In this document: in pieces, positions 6,968 through 16,305 of the stretch
How the letters are laid out: each line of letters starts with the position of its first letter
Numbering within the stretch: the first letter of the stretch is position 1
Assembly: GCA_963636105.1 (NCBI GenBank)
Contig: CAVHIG010000019.1
Location: forward strand, 1-30,872
From: CAVHIG01 sp963636105
GTDB taxonomy: Bacteria; Bacillota; Clostridia; Peptostreptococcales; Anaerovoracaceae
Direction: 5' to 3'
Length of the DNA stretch: 30,872 bases
The notes under the pieces: model-generated
What the model was told of the DNA's origin: nothing
Seen by the model: the letters and a program-made list of their open reading frames with translations, nothing else
Database searches by the model: none
Program-made: the position numbers and the translations under genes

Positions 6968-8245
6968 GTGGATATTGAGAACAGGGCTGCTCAGAAAATA
7001 GTCGGAGTATATTTTGTAGCACTTTCTGTGCTGATGTACTATTTTCTGAACGACGACCTTTATTTTGGGCTCAGTATCACATATCGCCATCTTTTTGCGA
7101 TTATAATCATATTTTCAGGTTTTGTATATTTTCTTATAAAACCAGATATAGCAAGGGCATCGGTTGCACTCAAGTCATCGCTTGTCCTGGGGCTTCCTTT
7201 GCTTGTGATTTTTACGAGTTCGCTAATGGTTTGGTTTGTGGAGCAAAGCGAATTGCACGTAATCACGCGTGGCCTTTCATATAATTTTATATATATGAAT
7301 TTCTTCCACGCTGCGCTTACGGCCGCGGTGCTGCTTTATGTCTTCGGTGAAAAGGGATTATGGTACAATCTGGCAGCCATACTTGTAGCAAATCTTCTTA
7401 TGATATGCACGATAATTGCGCAAAATGGTGTAGCTGCATTTTTTTCTGAGCTTGCGACTTTGATAATGACTTTCGCGGATGAGACAGGCTCTGTGATTAT
7501 GAAGGCTGAGATACATGAGCTTGCTTTTTGTCTGGGAGCATATCTTATATATATGCTTCTATACCCGCGAAAAAGCATTTTTGCGCTTTTGCTTTTCTGT
7601 CTTGCGACTTTTTGCTTTGTATGTGCATTTAAGCGAATAGCTATGATAGGAATGCTGGGAGCGCTTGTATTTGCATACATAATGAAGCTTTTGAAAGCGC
7701 GTGGCAAAGAGAAGCTTGTCATGCGTATAATAACAGTCACTATGCTATTGATGATACTTCTTTTACTGGCTTACGTAGGCGTGGTAAAATGGGGAATCTT
7801 TCAAAAACTAGAAGATATCGGTATAAATACAAGCGGACGAGACAACATCTACCGTGCGGTAGATAAATTTTATGAATTTTCACCTACTTTTATCGGTAAT
7901 GGAATGGGCTTTCTTACTTTTAAGCTGAATTCCGGACTCGATATCAATGTATCAGCAATTCACAATGAATTTCTGAATTATTTTATAGATATAGGCTTTT
8001 GGGGTTTTATATTTTGGCTTTTGGCATTTACAGTCGTGCGCACAAAATATTTTGGACGTGAGGGCTTCACGGAGGGCGCGATAGTAGCCTCGGCGATAGT
8101 ACTGTACATAATAATAGTGTCAGCTACGGATAATACTCTGAACTACCATCTTTTCAATACTGTGGCAGATATGATAATCATGGGGCACGGCTTTGATAAG
8201 AGGGTGGAGAAGGAGAATAAGCGGATATTTGGGAGTAGCAGTTAG
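6968..8245 (+). CDS. Wzy-like polysaccharide polymerase / O-antigen ligase family membrane protein
   Basis: The 425-residue product is almost entirely hydrophobic helices, about ten to twelve, with one larger external loop between about residues 280 and 340. That loop ends in AIHNEFLNYFIDIGFWG, the His-Asn-x-Phe/Leu pattern common to the O-antigen polymerase/ligase superfamily. Arginine in the loop (SGRDNIYRA) also fits this group. It would join lipid-linked repeat units on the outer membrane face. GTG is taken as start because AAGGCGG lies eight bases upstream, the same layout as the first gene of the operon. It follows the co-polymerase pair, which is the expected partner for chain-length control. 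Confidence 0.82.
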   Translation: MDIENRAAQKIVGVYFVALSVLMYYFLNDDLYFGLSITYRHLFAIIIIFSGFVYFLIKPDIARASVALKSSLVLGLPLLVIFTSSLMVWFVEQSELHVITRGLSYNFIYMNFFHAALTAAVLLYVFGEKGLWYNLAAILVANLLMICTIIAQNGVAAFFSELATLIMTFADETGSVIMKAEIHELAFCLGAYLIYMLLYPRKSIFALLLFCLATFCFVCAFKRIAMIGMLGALVFAYIMKLLKARGKEKLVMRIITVTMLLMILLLLAYVGVVKWGIFQKLEDIGINTSGRDNIYRAVDKFYEFSPTFIGNGMGFLTFKLNSGLDINVSAIHNEFLNYFIDIGFWGFIFWLLAFTVVRTKYFGREGFTEGAIVASAIVLYIIIVSATDNTLNYHLFNTVADMIIMGHGFDKRVEKENKRIFGSSS

Positions 8246-8289
8246 CTATTAGCTGCAAACCGCAAGCCGCTAATGAACAGGAGTTCCAT

Positions 8290-9525
8290 ATGAAAATACT
8301 AATGATAAACAAATTCCTCTACCCGCGTGGCGGTGCGGAGACTTATATGCTGAAGCTCGGCGAAGCGCTTGAGAGCCGTGGGCATAAGGTAGAATATTTT
8401 GGCATGTATGACGAAAAAAATACCGTAGGAAACAGTCTCGGACTGTCCACATACAATATGGACTTTCACTCTGGCACATTGAAGAGATTTATATATCCAT
8501 TCAAAATAGTATATTCATTTGAAGCAAGGCGCAAGCTTACGGAGCTTATAAAAAGCTTTGAGCCGGATATAGTGCATTACAACAACATAAATTTTCAGCT
8601 TACGCCGTCCGTTATAGATGCCGCGGCAGATCTTGCTGTGCCTACAGTCTGGACGATGCATGACTACCAGAGCGTCTGCCCAAACCACCTGCTTTACAGG
8701 CCGGCAGAGGGCATTATCTGCGAAAAATGCATAAAGGGAAATCGCTTAAATTGCGCAAAATACAAGTGCATACACGGCTCGTTTATCAAGAGCCTGATAG
8801 GCAGCTTTGAGGCTTTCGTCTACACGAAAAAGAAGACCTATCAAAGAGTGGATCACTTTATATGCCCAAGCGAATTCTTACAGAGTGTGCTCTTAAAGAA
8901 AAAAGAGGTCTTTGGAGAGAAGACCGAGGCCTTGCGCAATTTTACGGAGATTGCGCCATTTGAAGGCTTTGATATAGAAGAAAAGCTCAGGAATAAATAT
9001 ATAGTCTTTGCGGGGAGATTTTTCCCTGAAAAGGGCATATCTTTGATTGCAGAGGCCGCAAAGCTTTTGCCTGATGTACGCTTTGTAATTGCAGGCAGCG
9101 GGCCGCAGCAGGAGCTTTTGGAGGACATAAAAAATATAGAGCTTACGGGCTTTCTGACGGGCGACAAATTAAAAAACACAATAGCCGGAGCCTGCGCGAT
9201 GCTTGTGCCGTCGGTGTGGTATGAAAATTGCCCGCTGAGCATACTTGAATCGCAATCATATGGGACTCCGGTCATAACAGCGAATATCGGCGGTATGGCG
9301 GAGCTTGTAGAAGATGGCGTAGACGGCATCAGAATGCATGAGCTTTCGGGTACGGCGCTTGCGGAGGCAATCAGGGAGCTTTTGTCTGATGACGATAAGA
9401 TAAGGGAAATGAGCGAAAATTGCTTGAAAAAGCGCGATTCCATGATGACTCTGGAAGCTTATACGGACAGAGTAGAGGCCATCTACAAAGAGCTTTTAAG
9501 GAGAAAAGAAAATGCCACAGCTTAG
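8290..9525 (+). CDS. Glycosyltransferase family 4 with Cys-rich insertion
   Basis: GT-B fold transferase that likely extends the EPS repeat unit. The N-terminus KFLYPRGGAETYMLKL carries the glycine-rich acceptor loop, TVWTMHDYQSVCPNHL follows, and the C-terminal half has FAGRFFPEKGI and the EX7E motif in ENCPLSILESQ. A cluster of Cys residues (CEKC at about 139-142, then NCAKYKC) sits in an insertion typical of a GT4 subgroup and could bind zinc. CAGGAG precedes the ATG. The upstream 44-base gap contains a small imperfect hairpin (TTAGC...GCTAA) without T tract. The gene overlaps the next by 14 bases, so the two are translationally coupled. Sugar specificity is unknown. Confidence 0.9.
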   Translation: MKILMINKFLYPRGGAETYMLKLGEALESRGHKVEYFGMYDEKNTVGNSLGLSTYNMDFHSGTLKRFIYPFKIVYSFEARRKLTELIKSFEPDIVHYNNINFQLTPSVIDAAADLAVPTVWTMHDYQSVCPNHLLYRPAEGIICEKCIKGNRLNCAKYKCIHGSFIKSLIGSFEAFVYTKKKTYQRVDHFICPSEFLQSVLLKKKEVFGEKTEALRNFTEIAPFEGFDIEEKLRNKYIVFAGRFFPEKGISLIAEAAKLLPDVRFVIAGSGPQQELLEDIKNIELTGFLTGDKLKNTIAGACAMLVPSVWYENCPLSILESQSYGTPVITANIGGMAELVEDGVDGIRMHELSGTALAEAIRELLSDDDKIREMSENCLKKRDSMMTLEAYTDRVEAIYKELLRRKENATA

Positions 9526-10561
9526 CGTGATTATTCCGGTATATAATGCGGAAAAATATCTTGAGGAGTGCGTAGATTCAATAAGAAATCAAACTTTGAA
9601 GGACATTGAAATAATCCTTATAGATGACGGCTCTACGGATGCATCTCATGAAATTTTAGACAGGCTTTCAAATGAGGATGAGCGTATAAAAATTTTTCAC
9701 AAGGAAAACGGAGGCGCCGGTCTTGCCCGAAATCTCGGACTTGAAAAGGCCACCGGAGAATATATAGGCTTTGTGGATTCCGACGATTTGACAGAGCCAG
9801 AGATGTTTGAGACTCTTCTTACGGCTGCAAGAGAGGAAGACGCGGACATGGCTATGACCGGAGCAAGGCATATGGGAGGTATAGTCTTTGCCGGCAAAGA
9901 TGTCGTAAAATTCGATTTTAAGGAAAAAGAAGTTTTTCGCGGAAACGGCGATATGCAGCGCCTCGCCTTAGGTACCGTAGGAGCGCTTCCTCAGGAGGAA
10001 GAAGACTCACGCTATGGCTACTCAATCTGGAAAAATATTTATAAAAGAAGCATTATAGAGGAAAACAAGATACGCTTTTGCTCAGAAAGAGAATTTGCTT
10101 CAGAGGACATGCTCTTTCTCGTAGACTTTATATTCTGCGCAAGCTGTGCCGTAGGTGTGCCCGGAGCGCTGTACATATATCGAAGAAACGAAAGCTCCAT
10201 ATCAAAAAGCTACAGCGAAGGGCGTTTTGAAAAGGCAAAGAGGCAAATTGCAGAGGTAAAGAGGCGGCTTTCGGCTAAAATAGAGCCGGCTACCTTTATG
10301 CCATATTGCAATAGGCAAATGCAGGCATATGCGAGATTTGCACTTTCGCAGGAGATAATGCGCAGCTGTGACAGCGCTGAAATAAAGAAAAAGCAGGCGG
10401 AAAACATAAAAGCAATTTTAAACGATAAGGCGCTATGTGAGGCACTTCAAGGCCTTTGGTGGCTGAAGCTTCCAAAAAAGCAGGCTGTATTTGCCCTCTG
10501 CATGAAGCTGCGCCTTGCCTTTGCGCTCAAGCTTTTAGTAAAATTACGCGAGAAGATTTAA
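9512..10561 (+). CDS. Glycosyltransferase family 2 (GT-A fold)
   Basis: Inverting GT2 transferase of the EpsJ/CapsD-like kind. The opening LSVIIPVYNAEKYL, the nucleotide-binding IDDGSTDAS (about 37-45), KENGGAGLARN and the metal-binding VDSDD (88-92) are all present in order. The catalytic base region is less clear. Its 349 residues fit a single GT-A domain with a helical C-terminal part. AAGGAG lies before the ATG inside the end of the preceding gene. It is cytoplasmic and likely membrane-associated through the basic C-terminus. It is more distant from the three other GT2 proteins of the operon than they are from each other. Confidence 0.9.
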   Translation: MPQLSVIIPVYNAEKYLEECVDSIRNQTLKDIEIILIDDGSTDASHEILDRLSNEDERIKIFHKENGGAGLARNLGLEKATGEYIGFVDSDDLTEPEMFETLLTAAREEDADMAMTGARHMGGIVFAGKDVVKFDFKEKEVFRGNGDMQRLALGTVGALPQEEEDSRYGYSIWKNIYKRSIIEENKIRFCSEREFASEDMLFLVDFIFCASCAVGVPGALYIYRRNESSISKSYSEGRFEKAKRQIAEVKRRLSAKIEPATFMPYCNRQMQAYARFALSQEIMRSCDSAEIKKKQAENIKAILNDKALCEALQGLWWLKLPKKQAVFALCMKLRLAFALKLLVKLREKI

Positions 10562-10574
10562 GGGAGAAGATGAC

Positions 10575-11576
10575 ATGCGATTTTCAGTAATCGTGCCCAT
10601 TTACAATGTTGAAAACTACCTTGCAGAGTGCATAGAGAGCGTGCTGTCACAGAGCTTTTCTGATTTTGAGCTCATCCTTGTAGATGACGGCTCGCCGGAT
10701 AATTGCGGCAAAATCTGCGATGAGTACGCAAAAAAGGACAGCCGCATAAGGCTCATTCATAAGGAAAACGGCGGACTTGTCAGCGCAAGAAAGGCAGGCA
10801 TAAAGCTTGCCGCCGGCGAATATGTGGTAAATCTCGATAGCGATGACAAGATAGCGCCTGAAATGCTTGAAAGAGCAAATGAAATAATAAAAGAATACAA
10901 TGCTGATCTGATCAGCTTTTCAATAGAATTTTTCGATGAAAAATCAGCGGAAAAAGTATTTGAAAACGCAGCCTGCGGACTCTATGAAAAAAGCGATATA
11001 GAAAGCAAAATATATCCTAAGATGCTCTTGGATGAAAACATGGAGCATATGTTTTACTTCCTATGCGCAAAGGTAATACGCCGCAGTATATTGACAGAGC
11101 CGCAGCTTGCGGTGAGTGAGGCTATATCCTATGGCGAGGATGTGAGCTGTCTTATGGGAGTCTATCCGAGCTGTGAAAGGCTGTATGTTTCTGATTATAC
11201 GGCATACCTGTGCAGACGGCGCCCCGGCTCTGACTCGCGCGCATTCAGGCCTGCGCAGTTTACGCAGCTTGCGGCCGGTGTGAGGCTTCTCGAAAATGCG
11301 CAAATCGCGGGGAGCGGCTTTGCGGCGCAGGTAGACAGGTATACAGCTTTTTCCTGCTTTGTGCTTTTGCAGAGCGCGGCGCTTGCGGGAGCGGGGGAGC
11401 AGCTTGCAAAGGTAGAAGAGGCGATACTCTCTGAGCCGCTTTTTTCGCATGTCAAAGCTGCGCGTTTTGGTAAAATCAGTCCAAAATCGCGCATAATATA
11501 CGCGCTTTTGAAGAGAGGAAGGATTCGGGCCGCTTACAGGGTCTTGAAAATTTGTAATTCTTTAAAGGGAAGATAG
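10575..11576 (+). CDS. Glycosyltransferase family 2 (GT-A fold)
   Basis: GT2 transferase of 333 residues. FSVIVPIYNVENYL, VDDGSPDNCGKICDEYA, KENGGLVSARKAG and LDSDD (D88-D90 forming the DxD metal site) mark the catalytic half. The stretch IESVLSQSFSDFELILVDDGS is nearly shared with the two GT2 proteins at 13126 and 15277, and all are of similar length, so this is a third member of a duplicated group. GGGAGAAG precedes the ATG, 13 bases after the previous stop. Probably adds one sugar of the repeat unit; which one cannot be read from sequence. Confidence 0.9.
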   Translation: MRFSVIVPIYNVENYLAECIESVLSQSFSDFELILVDDGSPDNCGKICDEYAKKDSRIRLIHKENGGLVSARKAGIKLAAGEYVVNLDSDDKIAPEMLERANEIIKEYNADLISFSIEFFDEKSAEKVFENAACGLYEKSDIESKIYPKMLLDENMEHMFYFLCAKVIRRSILTEPQLAVSEAISYGEDVSCLMGVYPSCERLYVSDYTAYLCRRRPGSDSRAFRPAQFTQLAAGVRLLENAQIAGSGFAAQVDRYTAFSCFVLLQSAALAGAGEQLAKVEEAILSEPLFSHVKAARFGKISPKSRIIYALLKRGRIRAAYRVLKICNSLKGR

Positions 11577-11594
11577 TTTTAAAGGAAAGTTAGA

Positions 11595-13124
11595 ATGTCG
11601 AGAATAGATAAAGTAGCAAAAAATATGAAGATAGCTATACTTTGCCAGGCATTGACAGCTCTCGAGAGCTTTGTCCTCCGAAGTGTATTTGTAGCCTGCC
11701 TGGATGAAGTCTATCTCGGCTTAAACGGACTTTTTGCGGATATTCTATCGATGCTTTCACTTGCGGAGCTTGGCTTTGGCACGTCGATAATATTCAGCCT
11801 GTATAAGCCTGTGGCAGAGTCGGATACTGAGAAAATCAAGTCCCTTATGAGGCTTTACAGAAATGTATATATTGCCGTGGGAAGCTTTGTGCTTATTGCG
11901 GGACTTGCGCTTGCGCCGAGGATTGAGCTATTTTTGAAAGAGGTTCCGGATGTGCCACATCTGCGATTTATCTATGCACTCAGCGTAATAAATGCCGGGA
12001 CGTCATATTTCTTTGTATACAAGGCCTCGCTGCTCTTTGCGGATCAAAAGAAGTATGTGGAGCTTCTGATAACTGCTGTTGTGAAGCTTTGCAGCGTAGT
12101 GGTGCAGATCGTGCTGCTTGTACTTACTCATGATTATATAATTTATATGATAGTGACCATAGCCACGACACTTACACAAAATATATGCATATCGCGCACT
12201 ACGGACAAGCGCTATCCTTATCTCAAGGATAAGAATGTCCGGCCGCTTGAAAAAGCGGATAAGGCTACTATCAAGACAAATGTTGGTGCGATGGTATTTC
12301 ATAAATTCGGCAGCGTGATAGTCTTCAGTACGGATAGTATCCTGATGGCAAAGCTTGTGAGCGTAGTGTCTGTCGGGCTGTATTCGAATTATATGCTCAT
12401 ACGCAAGGCTCTTCTTATGGTGATAGAGGTCATGTTTAATGGCATCACCTCCGGAATGGGAAATCTGAGCGCCTGCGAGGGCAGCGAGAGACGGCTTGAG
12501 GCTTTTGAGAAGATATTTTTCTTTTCAGCCTGGATGTTTGGTTTTGCGAGCATCTGCCTTGCGGAGCTTTATAATCCATTTATTACGATTTGGATAGGAG
12601 AGAAATTTACCTTTGACAGAGGCGTGGTGCTGCTCATTGTTGTGAACTTTTACCTCTATTGCATGAGATTGCCGGTGGGCTCGGCAAAGGAGGCTATGGG
12701 GCTCTTTAGGCAGGATAAGTATAAGCCGATTGCGGAGATTATCTTGAATCTTGTAATTTCAATAGTGCTCGGGCAGAAAATCGGCATAGCGGGGATAATT
12801 ATCGGAACCATCGTAAGTACACTTCTTGTACCGTTTTGGATAGAGCCGCTGGTGATTTATCATTTTGGCTTCGAGAAGAAGGTATGGAGCTTTTTTATAA
12901 GATACAGCGTATATACGCTCATAACTATAGCTGTATGGCAGATTACGGCCTTTTTATGCTCTTTTACGGGAGACGGATTTATAGGCTTTGTATTGAAAAT
13001 GGCGATATGCGCAATTACGCCGAATCTCGCCTTTGCCGCCATATATTGCAGGACAAAGGAATTTGCCTACTTAAAGAATGTAGCTTTTTCTATGCTGGCA
13101 AAGATTACAAGGAGAAGGAAGTAA
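11595..13124 (+). CDS. Wzx-like polysaccharide flippase (MOP superfamily)
   Basis: A 509-residue polytopic protein with about twelve to fourteen membrane helices. It belongs to the polysaccharide-export branch of the MATE/MOP superfamily. Supporting signs are the amphipathic N-terminus, FVACLDEVYLGLNGLFADIL and LSLAELGFGTSIIFSLYKP, which match Wzx/RfbX-like proteins of Bacillota, and VGLYSNYMLIRKAL in the middle. It would move lipid-linked repeat units across the membrane to the polymerase at 6968. AAAGGAAAG precedes the ATG. It starts 18 bases after the previous stop and ends two bases before the next start. Confidence 0.88.
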   Translation: MSRIDKVAKNMKIAILCQALTALESFVLRSVFVACLDEVYLGLNGLFADILSMLSLAELGFGTSIIFSLYKPVAESDTEKIKSLMRLYRNVYIAVGSFVLIAGLALAPRIELFLKEVPDVPHLRFIYALSVINAGTSYFFVYKASLLFADQKKYVELLITAVVKLCSVVVQIVLLVLTHDYIIYMIVTIATTLTQNICISRTTDKRYPYLKDKNVRPLEKADKATIKTNVGAMVFHKFGSVIVFSTDSILMAKLVSVVSVGLYSNYMLIRKALLMVIEVMFNGITSGMGNLSACEGSERRLEAFEKIFFFSAWMFGFASICLAELYNPFITIWIGEKFTFDRGVVLLIVVNFYLYCMRLPVGSAKEAMGLFRQDKYKPIAEIILNLVISIVLGQKIGIAGIIIGTIVSTLLVPFWIEPLVIYHFGFEKKVWSFFIRYSVYTLITIAVWQITAFLCSFTGDGFIGFVLKMAICAITPNLAFAAIYCRTKEFAYLKNVAFSMLAKITRRRK

Positions 13125-13125
13125 T

Positions 13126-14121
13126 ATGTTTTTAAGCGTAAATATACCTGTATATAATGCCGAAAAATATTTGCATGAGTGCATAGACAGTGTGCTTAGT
13201 CAAAGCTTTTCAGACTTTGAAATTATATTGATAGATGATGGCTCGACGGATTCAAGCGGTACTATCTGTGATGAATATGCCGCGCGTGACAGTCGAATAA
13301 AGGTGCTGCATCTTGAAAACGGTGGCTGCGCAAGCGCGCGCAGGCATGGTCTTGCAGAAAGTAGCGGTGATTACATTTTTATGATGGACGCGGATGATGT
13401 CATTTATCCGGAGCTTTTTGAAAAATTGTATTCCGTAGCTAAATCGCAAGGACCTGATATGATTGCGTTTGATTACGAAACCTTCGGAGGCAGCATAACT
13501 GTTCTCAATAAGAATGGCCTTCCGGAAGGATTGTATGAGGGAAAAAAGCTTGCAAATGTGCTGAGCAGTCTTGTGTATGACAAGCACAAGCGCTCTTTTA
13601 ACTACGGCTGCCTGATATATAGTCTTTGCTGCAAGGCTTACAGGCGTAGCTTTCTTTCGGAATATTTCCCGACGCTGCCGCGGGGAATCACAAAGGGCGA
13701 GGACCTGGCAGTCAGCGCAGTCTTGGCTTGCCATGCAAAATCCATATACTTTATGGATTTTTGTGGATACAGATATCGCACGGCTGAGGGCTCGATGATG
13801 CATTCCTTTAAGGAAGGCGAGATAGAAAATTATATGTGTGTATGTGATTTCCTCAAAGCAAACGCACCTGCTGTCAGTGACAGGAGCATAGCAGCGTGGG
13901 CCATGTATATGTTTTTGGAATATTGCAAAAGCGCGGCAAACGTAGCAGAATCTGCCGAGGAATTTGAGCAGATAATAGAAAGAAATATGGATGCGGGATT
14001 TTTTGCGGTAATAAGCGCGGCAAGGCTATTTTTGCCGAGAAGGCGTGATATAAGGCATATGAGACTAGTGAAAGACAAAAAGTTCAAGGCGCTTTTTATG
14101 CTTTTAAAAGGAGAAGAGTAA
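13126..14121 (+). CDS. Glycosyltransferase family 2, paralogue A
   Basis: GT2 transferase of 331 residues with LSVNIPVYNAEKYL, IDDGSTDSSG, LENGG and MMDADD (D88-D91, metal site). The C-terminal half ends in RRDIRHMRLVKDKKFKALFMLL. It aligns from end to end, without visible gaps, with the equally long protein encoded at 15277, including the MFLSVNIPVYNAEKYL start and FKEGEI..Y and MYMFLEYC segments. This is a recent duplication within the operon. AAGGAGAAGGAAG lies before the ATG, and the stop codon abuts the next start (TAAATG), so translation is coupled to the acyltransferase that follows. Confidence 0.92.
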   Translation: MFLSVNIPVYNAEKYLHECIDSVLSQSFSDFEIILIDDGSTDSSGTICDEYAARDSRIKVLHLENGGCASARRHGLAESSGDYIFMMDADDVIYPELFEKLYSVAKSQGPDMIAFDYETFGGSITVLNKNGLPEGLYEGKKLANVLSSLVYDKHKRSFNYGCLIYSLCCKAYRRSFLSEYFPTLPRGITKGEDLAVSAVLACHAKSIYFMDFCGYRYRTAEGSMMHSFKEGEIENYMCVCDFLKANAPAVSDRSIAAWAMYMFLEYCKSAANVAESAEEFEQIIERNMDAGFFAVISAARLFLPRRRDIRHMRLVKDKKFKALFMLLKGEE

Positions 14122-15192
14122 ATGCAGATAAAAAAAGACTTCATAGGTATGTTTGATGTGCTCAAGGGAATTTGTATACTTCTTGTAATCACATTGCATA
14201 ATCTTGATTTTACAAATGTTGTTTTCCCGGGGAGCGGGCTGTTAGAATATAGTCAACGTTTTCTCGATGCGGATGTGACAATTATGGCTTTATTTTTTAT
14301 CTTCATCGGATATGGTTTTCGTCCGGCAAAAGATATGAGAAAGTTTGTAAAAAAGCAGGCAAAGCAATATCTTTTACCTTATGCTGCTGTCGTTATACTT
14401 GTGGCTATTTCGTTTTCGCTTATAGAAATTATAAAAGGCGACTTTTCGCTGGGCGTAGCATCTGCACCTTTGCTTGGAGGCGTATTTGGAACCATAAGTG
14501 CAATTCATCTTTTTAATAAGGTATGGATTGATTGTGTGCGAGCGTTGTGGTTTTTACTGGCACTCTTCTTTGGGAGCATTATATATAATTTTATTTGGCA
14601 AATAAAAAATGAGAAGCTTAGCATGGCTCTTATATGGATTTTGACAGCACTTGCCATTGCAGTACCCGGCAGCGTGGTGAAGTTGTGCCCATGGGTGCTT
14701 GTACAATCCTGTGCGACTTTGGGATTTATGGAAGTCGGGCGGCTTTTGAAGAAGCATAAGCTGCTGTACAAAAAATCAAATGCAATTTTCCTGATTGTTG
14801 CGCTTGCCTTGTGGATCTTTGTACATATGTACTCCTATACAAGTATGATGAAAAACGAGTACCGCTTTTTATGGCTTGACTATATAGAGGCTGCCATGGC
14901 TGCAGTTGTGATTTTGAAAGCATATCTTTCAAGCAGCATATCGATTAGTGATGCGCTTGCGCCACTCGGATACGTGGGTAGATATTCAATATGGTTCTAT
15001 TGCGTACATTCATTTGAATATTGGGTCTTTCCTTGGAATGAAAGTATTGCAATGCTTTTCCCTGCAGGAATATCGCCGATTTGTGTATTTCTCGTAGCGG
15101 AGGCTGTGCGCATAGCGTTTGCAGTACTTGTATGCCTGTGCATAAATTACATATATGGCAAAATATTGCTGGGAAGGCTGCAAAAGGAATAG
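14122..15192 (+). CDS. Acyltransferase-3 family membrane protein
   Basis: The 356-residue protein has about ten membrane helices and the acyltransferase-3 signature near the start: FDVLKGICILLVITLHN, where the Arg/Lys-Gly motif and His26 correspond to the conserved residues of OafA/WecH-like O-acetylases. Further family-like parts are FFIFIGYGF and IWFYCVHSFEYWVF near the end. Members of this family usually O-acetylate sugars in surface polysaccharides, taking the acyl group across the membrane. It sits between two paralogous GT2 genes and upstream of an acyl carrier protein and AMP-forming ligase, so a less common acyl group is possible. AAAAGGAGAAG overlaps the end of the previous gene. Substrate is not known. 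Confidence 0.82.
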   Translation: MQIKKDFIGMFDVLKGICILLVITLHNLDFTNVVFPGSGLLEYSQRFLDADVTIMALFFIFIGYGFRPAKDMRKFVKKQAKQYLLPYAAVVILVAISFSLIEIIKGDFSLGVASAPLLGGVFGTISAIHLFNKVWIDCVRALWFLLALFFGSIIYNFIWQIKNEKLSMALIWILTALAIAVPGSVVKLCPWVLVQSCATLGFMEVGRLLKKHKLLYKKSNAIFLIVALALWIFVHMYSYTSMMKNEYRFLWLDYIEAAMAAVVILKAYLSSSISISDALAPLGYVGRYSIWFYCVHSFEYWVFPWNESIAMLFPAGISPICVFLVAEAVRIAFAVLVCLCINYIYGKILLGRLQKE

Positions 15193-15196
15193 AGAA

Positions 15197-15273
15197 GATA
15201 TGACAAGGCTTATGAGACTTGTGAAAATCTAAAAAATCCAAAACGCTGTATAACCTAAAAAAAGGGAAGTAAT
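15197..15273 (+). pseudogene. Remnant of the 3' end of a GT2 gene
   Basis: The gap between the acyltransferase and the next GT2 gene closely resembles the last 75 bases of the GT2 gene at 13126. AAGGCTTATGAGACTTGTGAAAA here matches AAGGCATATGAGACTAGTGAAAG there, and the following A-rich stretch with ACGCTGTATAACCTAAAAAAAGGGAAG tracks GCGCTTTTTATGCTTTTAAAAGGAGAAG. Small indels and stops break the reading frame. The segment now serves only as spacer, and its end supplies the ribosome binding site (AAGGGAAG) for the GT2 gene at 15277. It is best explained as the scar of a lost or recombined GT2 copy. Confidence 0.65.
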
Positions 15274-15276
15274 TAG

Positions 15277-16272
15277 ATGTTTTTAAGTGTAAATATACCG
15301 GTATACAACGCCGAAAAATACCTGCGCGAGTGCATAGAAAGTGTACTTTGTCAGAGTTTTTCGGATTTTGAGCTTATACTTGCGGATGACGGTTCGACAG
15401 ACAAAAGCGGCGCTATCTGCGATGAATATGCGGCACGCGACAGTCGCATAAGGGTGCTGCACCTTGAAAATGGCGGCAGCATGAGTGCGCGTAGCCATGC
15501 TTTTGAGGAAAGCAGCGGAGATTACATTTTTATGATGGACGCGGACGATGTGATTTATCCTGACCTTTTTGAAAGGATGCACTCCGTTTGCAGGGAGCAT
15601 GCGCCGGACATACTTGCCTTCAATTTTGAAATATGGGAGGAAGGTATTCTTATCGGCAAAGGCGAAAACGTAGATAGAGGACTCTATGAGGGCAGCGCAC
15701 TTTCAAAAATTCGCGAGAGATTAGTATATGATAAGCAAAGGCGCTCATTCAACAGAGGCAGCATGATATATAGTCTTTGGAGCAAGTTTTTCCGTCGTGA
15801 CTTCCTGAAAGCGCATTTTCCGGAGATTCCGCGGGAGATAGTCAAGGGCGAGGATATGATCGTTACCGCTTTACTGGTATGCGCGGCAAATTCTGTATAT
15901 TTTATGGACTTTTGCGGATACAAATATCGCATTTCAGACGGATCTATCATGAGCAGCTTCAAAGAAGGAGAAATACAAAATTATAAAAGTGCATATAGCT
16001 TTTTGCTTTCAAATGTGCCTGCTGTTCCGAAAAACAACATAGCTGTATGGATGCTGTATATGTTTTTGGAATATTGCCATAGCGCTGCAAGGCTCGCGGG
16101 TTCGGCTACGGAATTTGAAGATCTAATAGGACGCAATGCTGATGAGGAATTTCTTGAGATAGTACATTCAGCAAGGCTTTCGAGGCCAAAGCTGCGTGAT
16201 ATAAGGCATATAAGACTTATAAAAAATGGAAACTTCAAGGCTCTTTATAGTGCTTTAAAGAAAAATGAGTAG
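15277..16272 (+). CDS. Glycosyltransferase family 2, paralogue B
   Basis: GT2 transferase of 331 residues, the sister of the protein at 13126. It has the same start MFLSVNIPVYNAEKYL, then ADDGSTDKSG, HLENGG and MMDADDVIYPDLF for the DxD site. The regions YDKQRRSFN, IVKGEDM and FMDFCGYKYR also match. Differences cluster in residues 105-140 and 200-260, the likely acceptor-binding half, so the two copies may use the same donor on different acceptors. AAGGGAAG lies seven bases before the ATG, inside the GT2 remnant. The acyl carrier protein follows after 33 bases with its own strong AAGGAGG. Confidence 0.92.
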   Translation: MFLSVNIPVYNAEKYLRECIESVLCQSFSDFELILADDGSTDKSGAICDEYAARDSRIRVLHLENGGSMSARSHAFEESSGDYIFMMDADDVIYPDLFERMHSVCREHAPDILAFNFEIWEEGILIGKGENVDRGLYEGSALSKIRERLVYDKQRRSFNRGSMIYSLWSKFFRRDFLKAHFPEIPREIVKGEDMIVTALLVCAANSVYFMDFCGYKYRISDGSIMSSFKEGEIQNYKSAYSFLLSNVPAVPKNNIAVWMLYMFLEYCHSAARLAGSATEFEDLIGRNADEEFLEIVHSARLSRPKLRDIRHIRLIKNGNFKALYSALKKNE

Positions 16273-16305
16273 ATAAAAATCAAGGCAGACAAGGAGGATA
16301 TTAAA

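Noticed and set aside
8246..8289. Terminator between polymerase and GT4 genes
   Set aside because: The TTAGC/GCTAA hairpin is short and interrupted and no T tract follows, and the next gene has no promoter.
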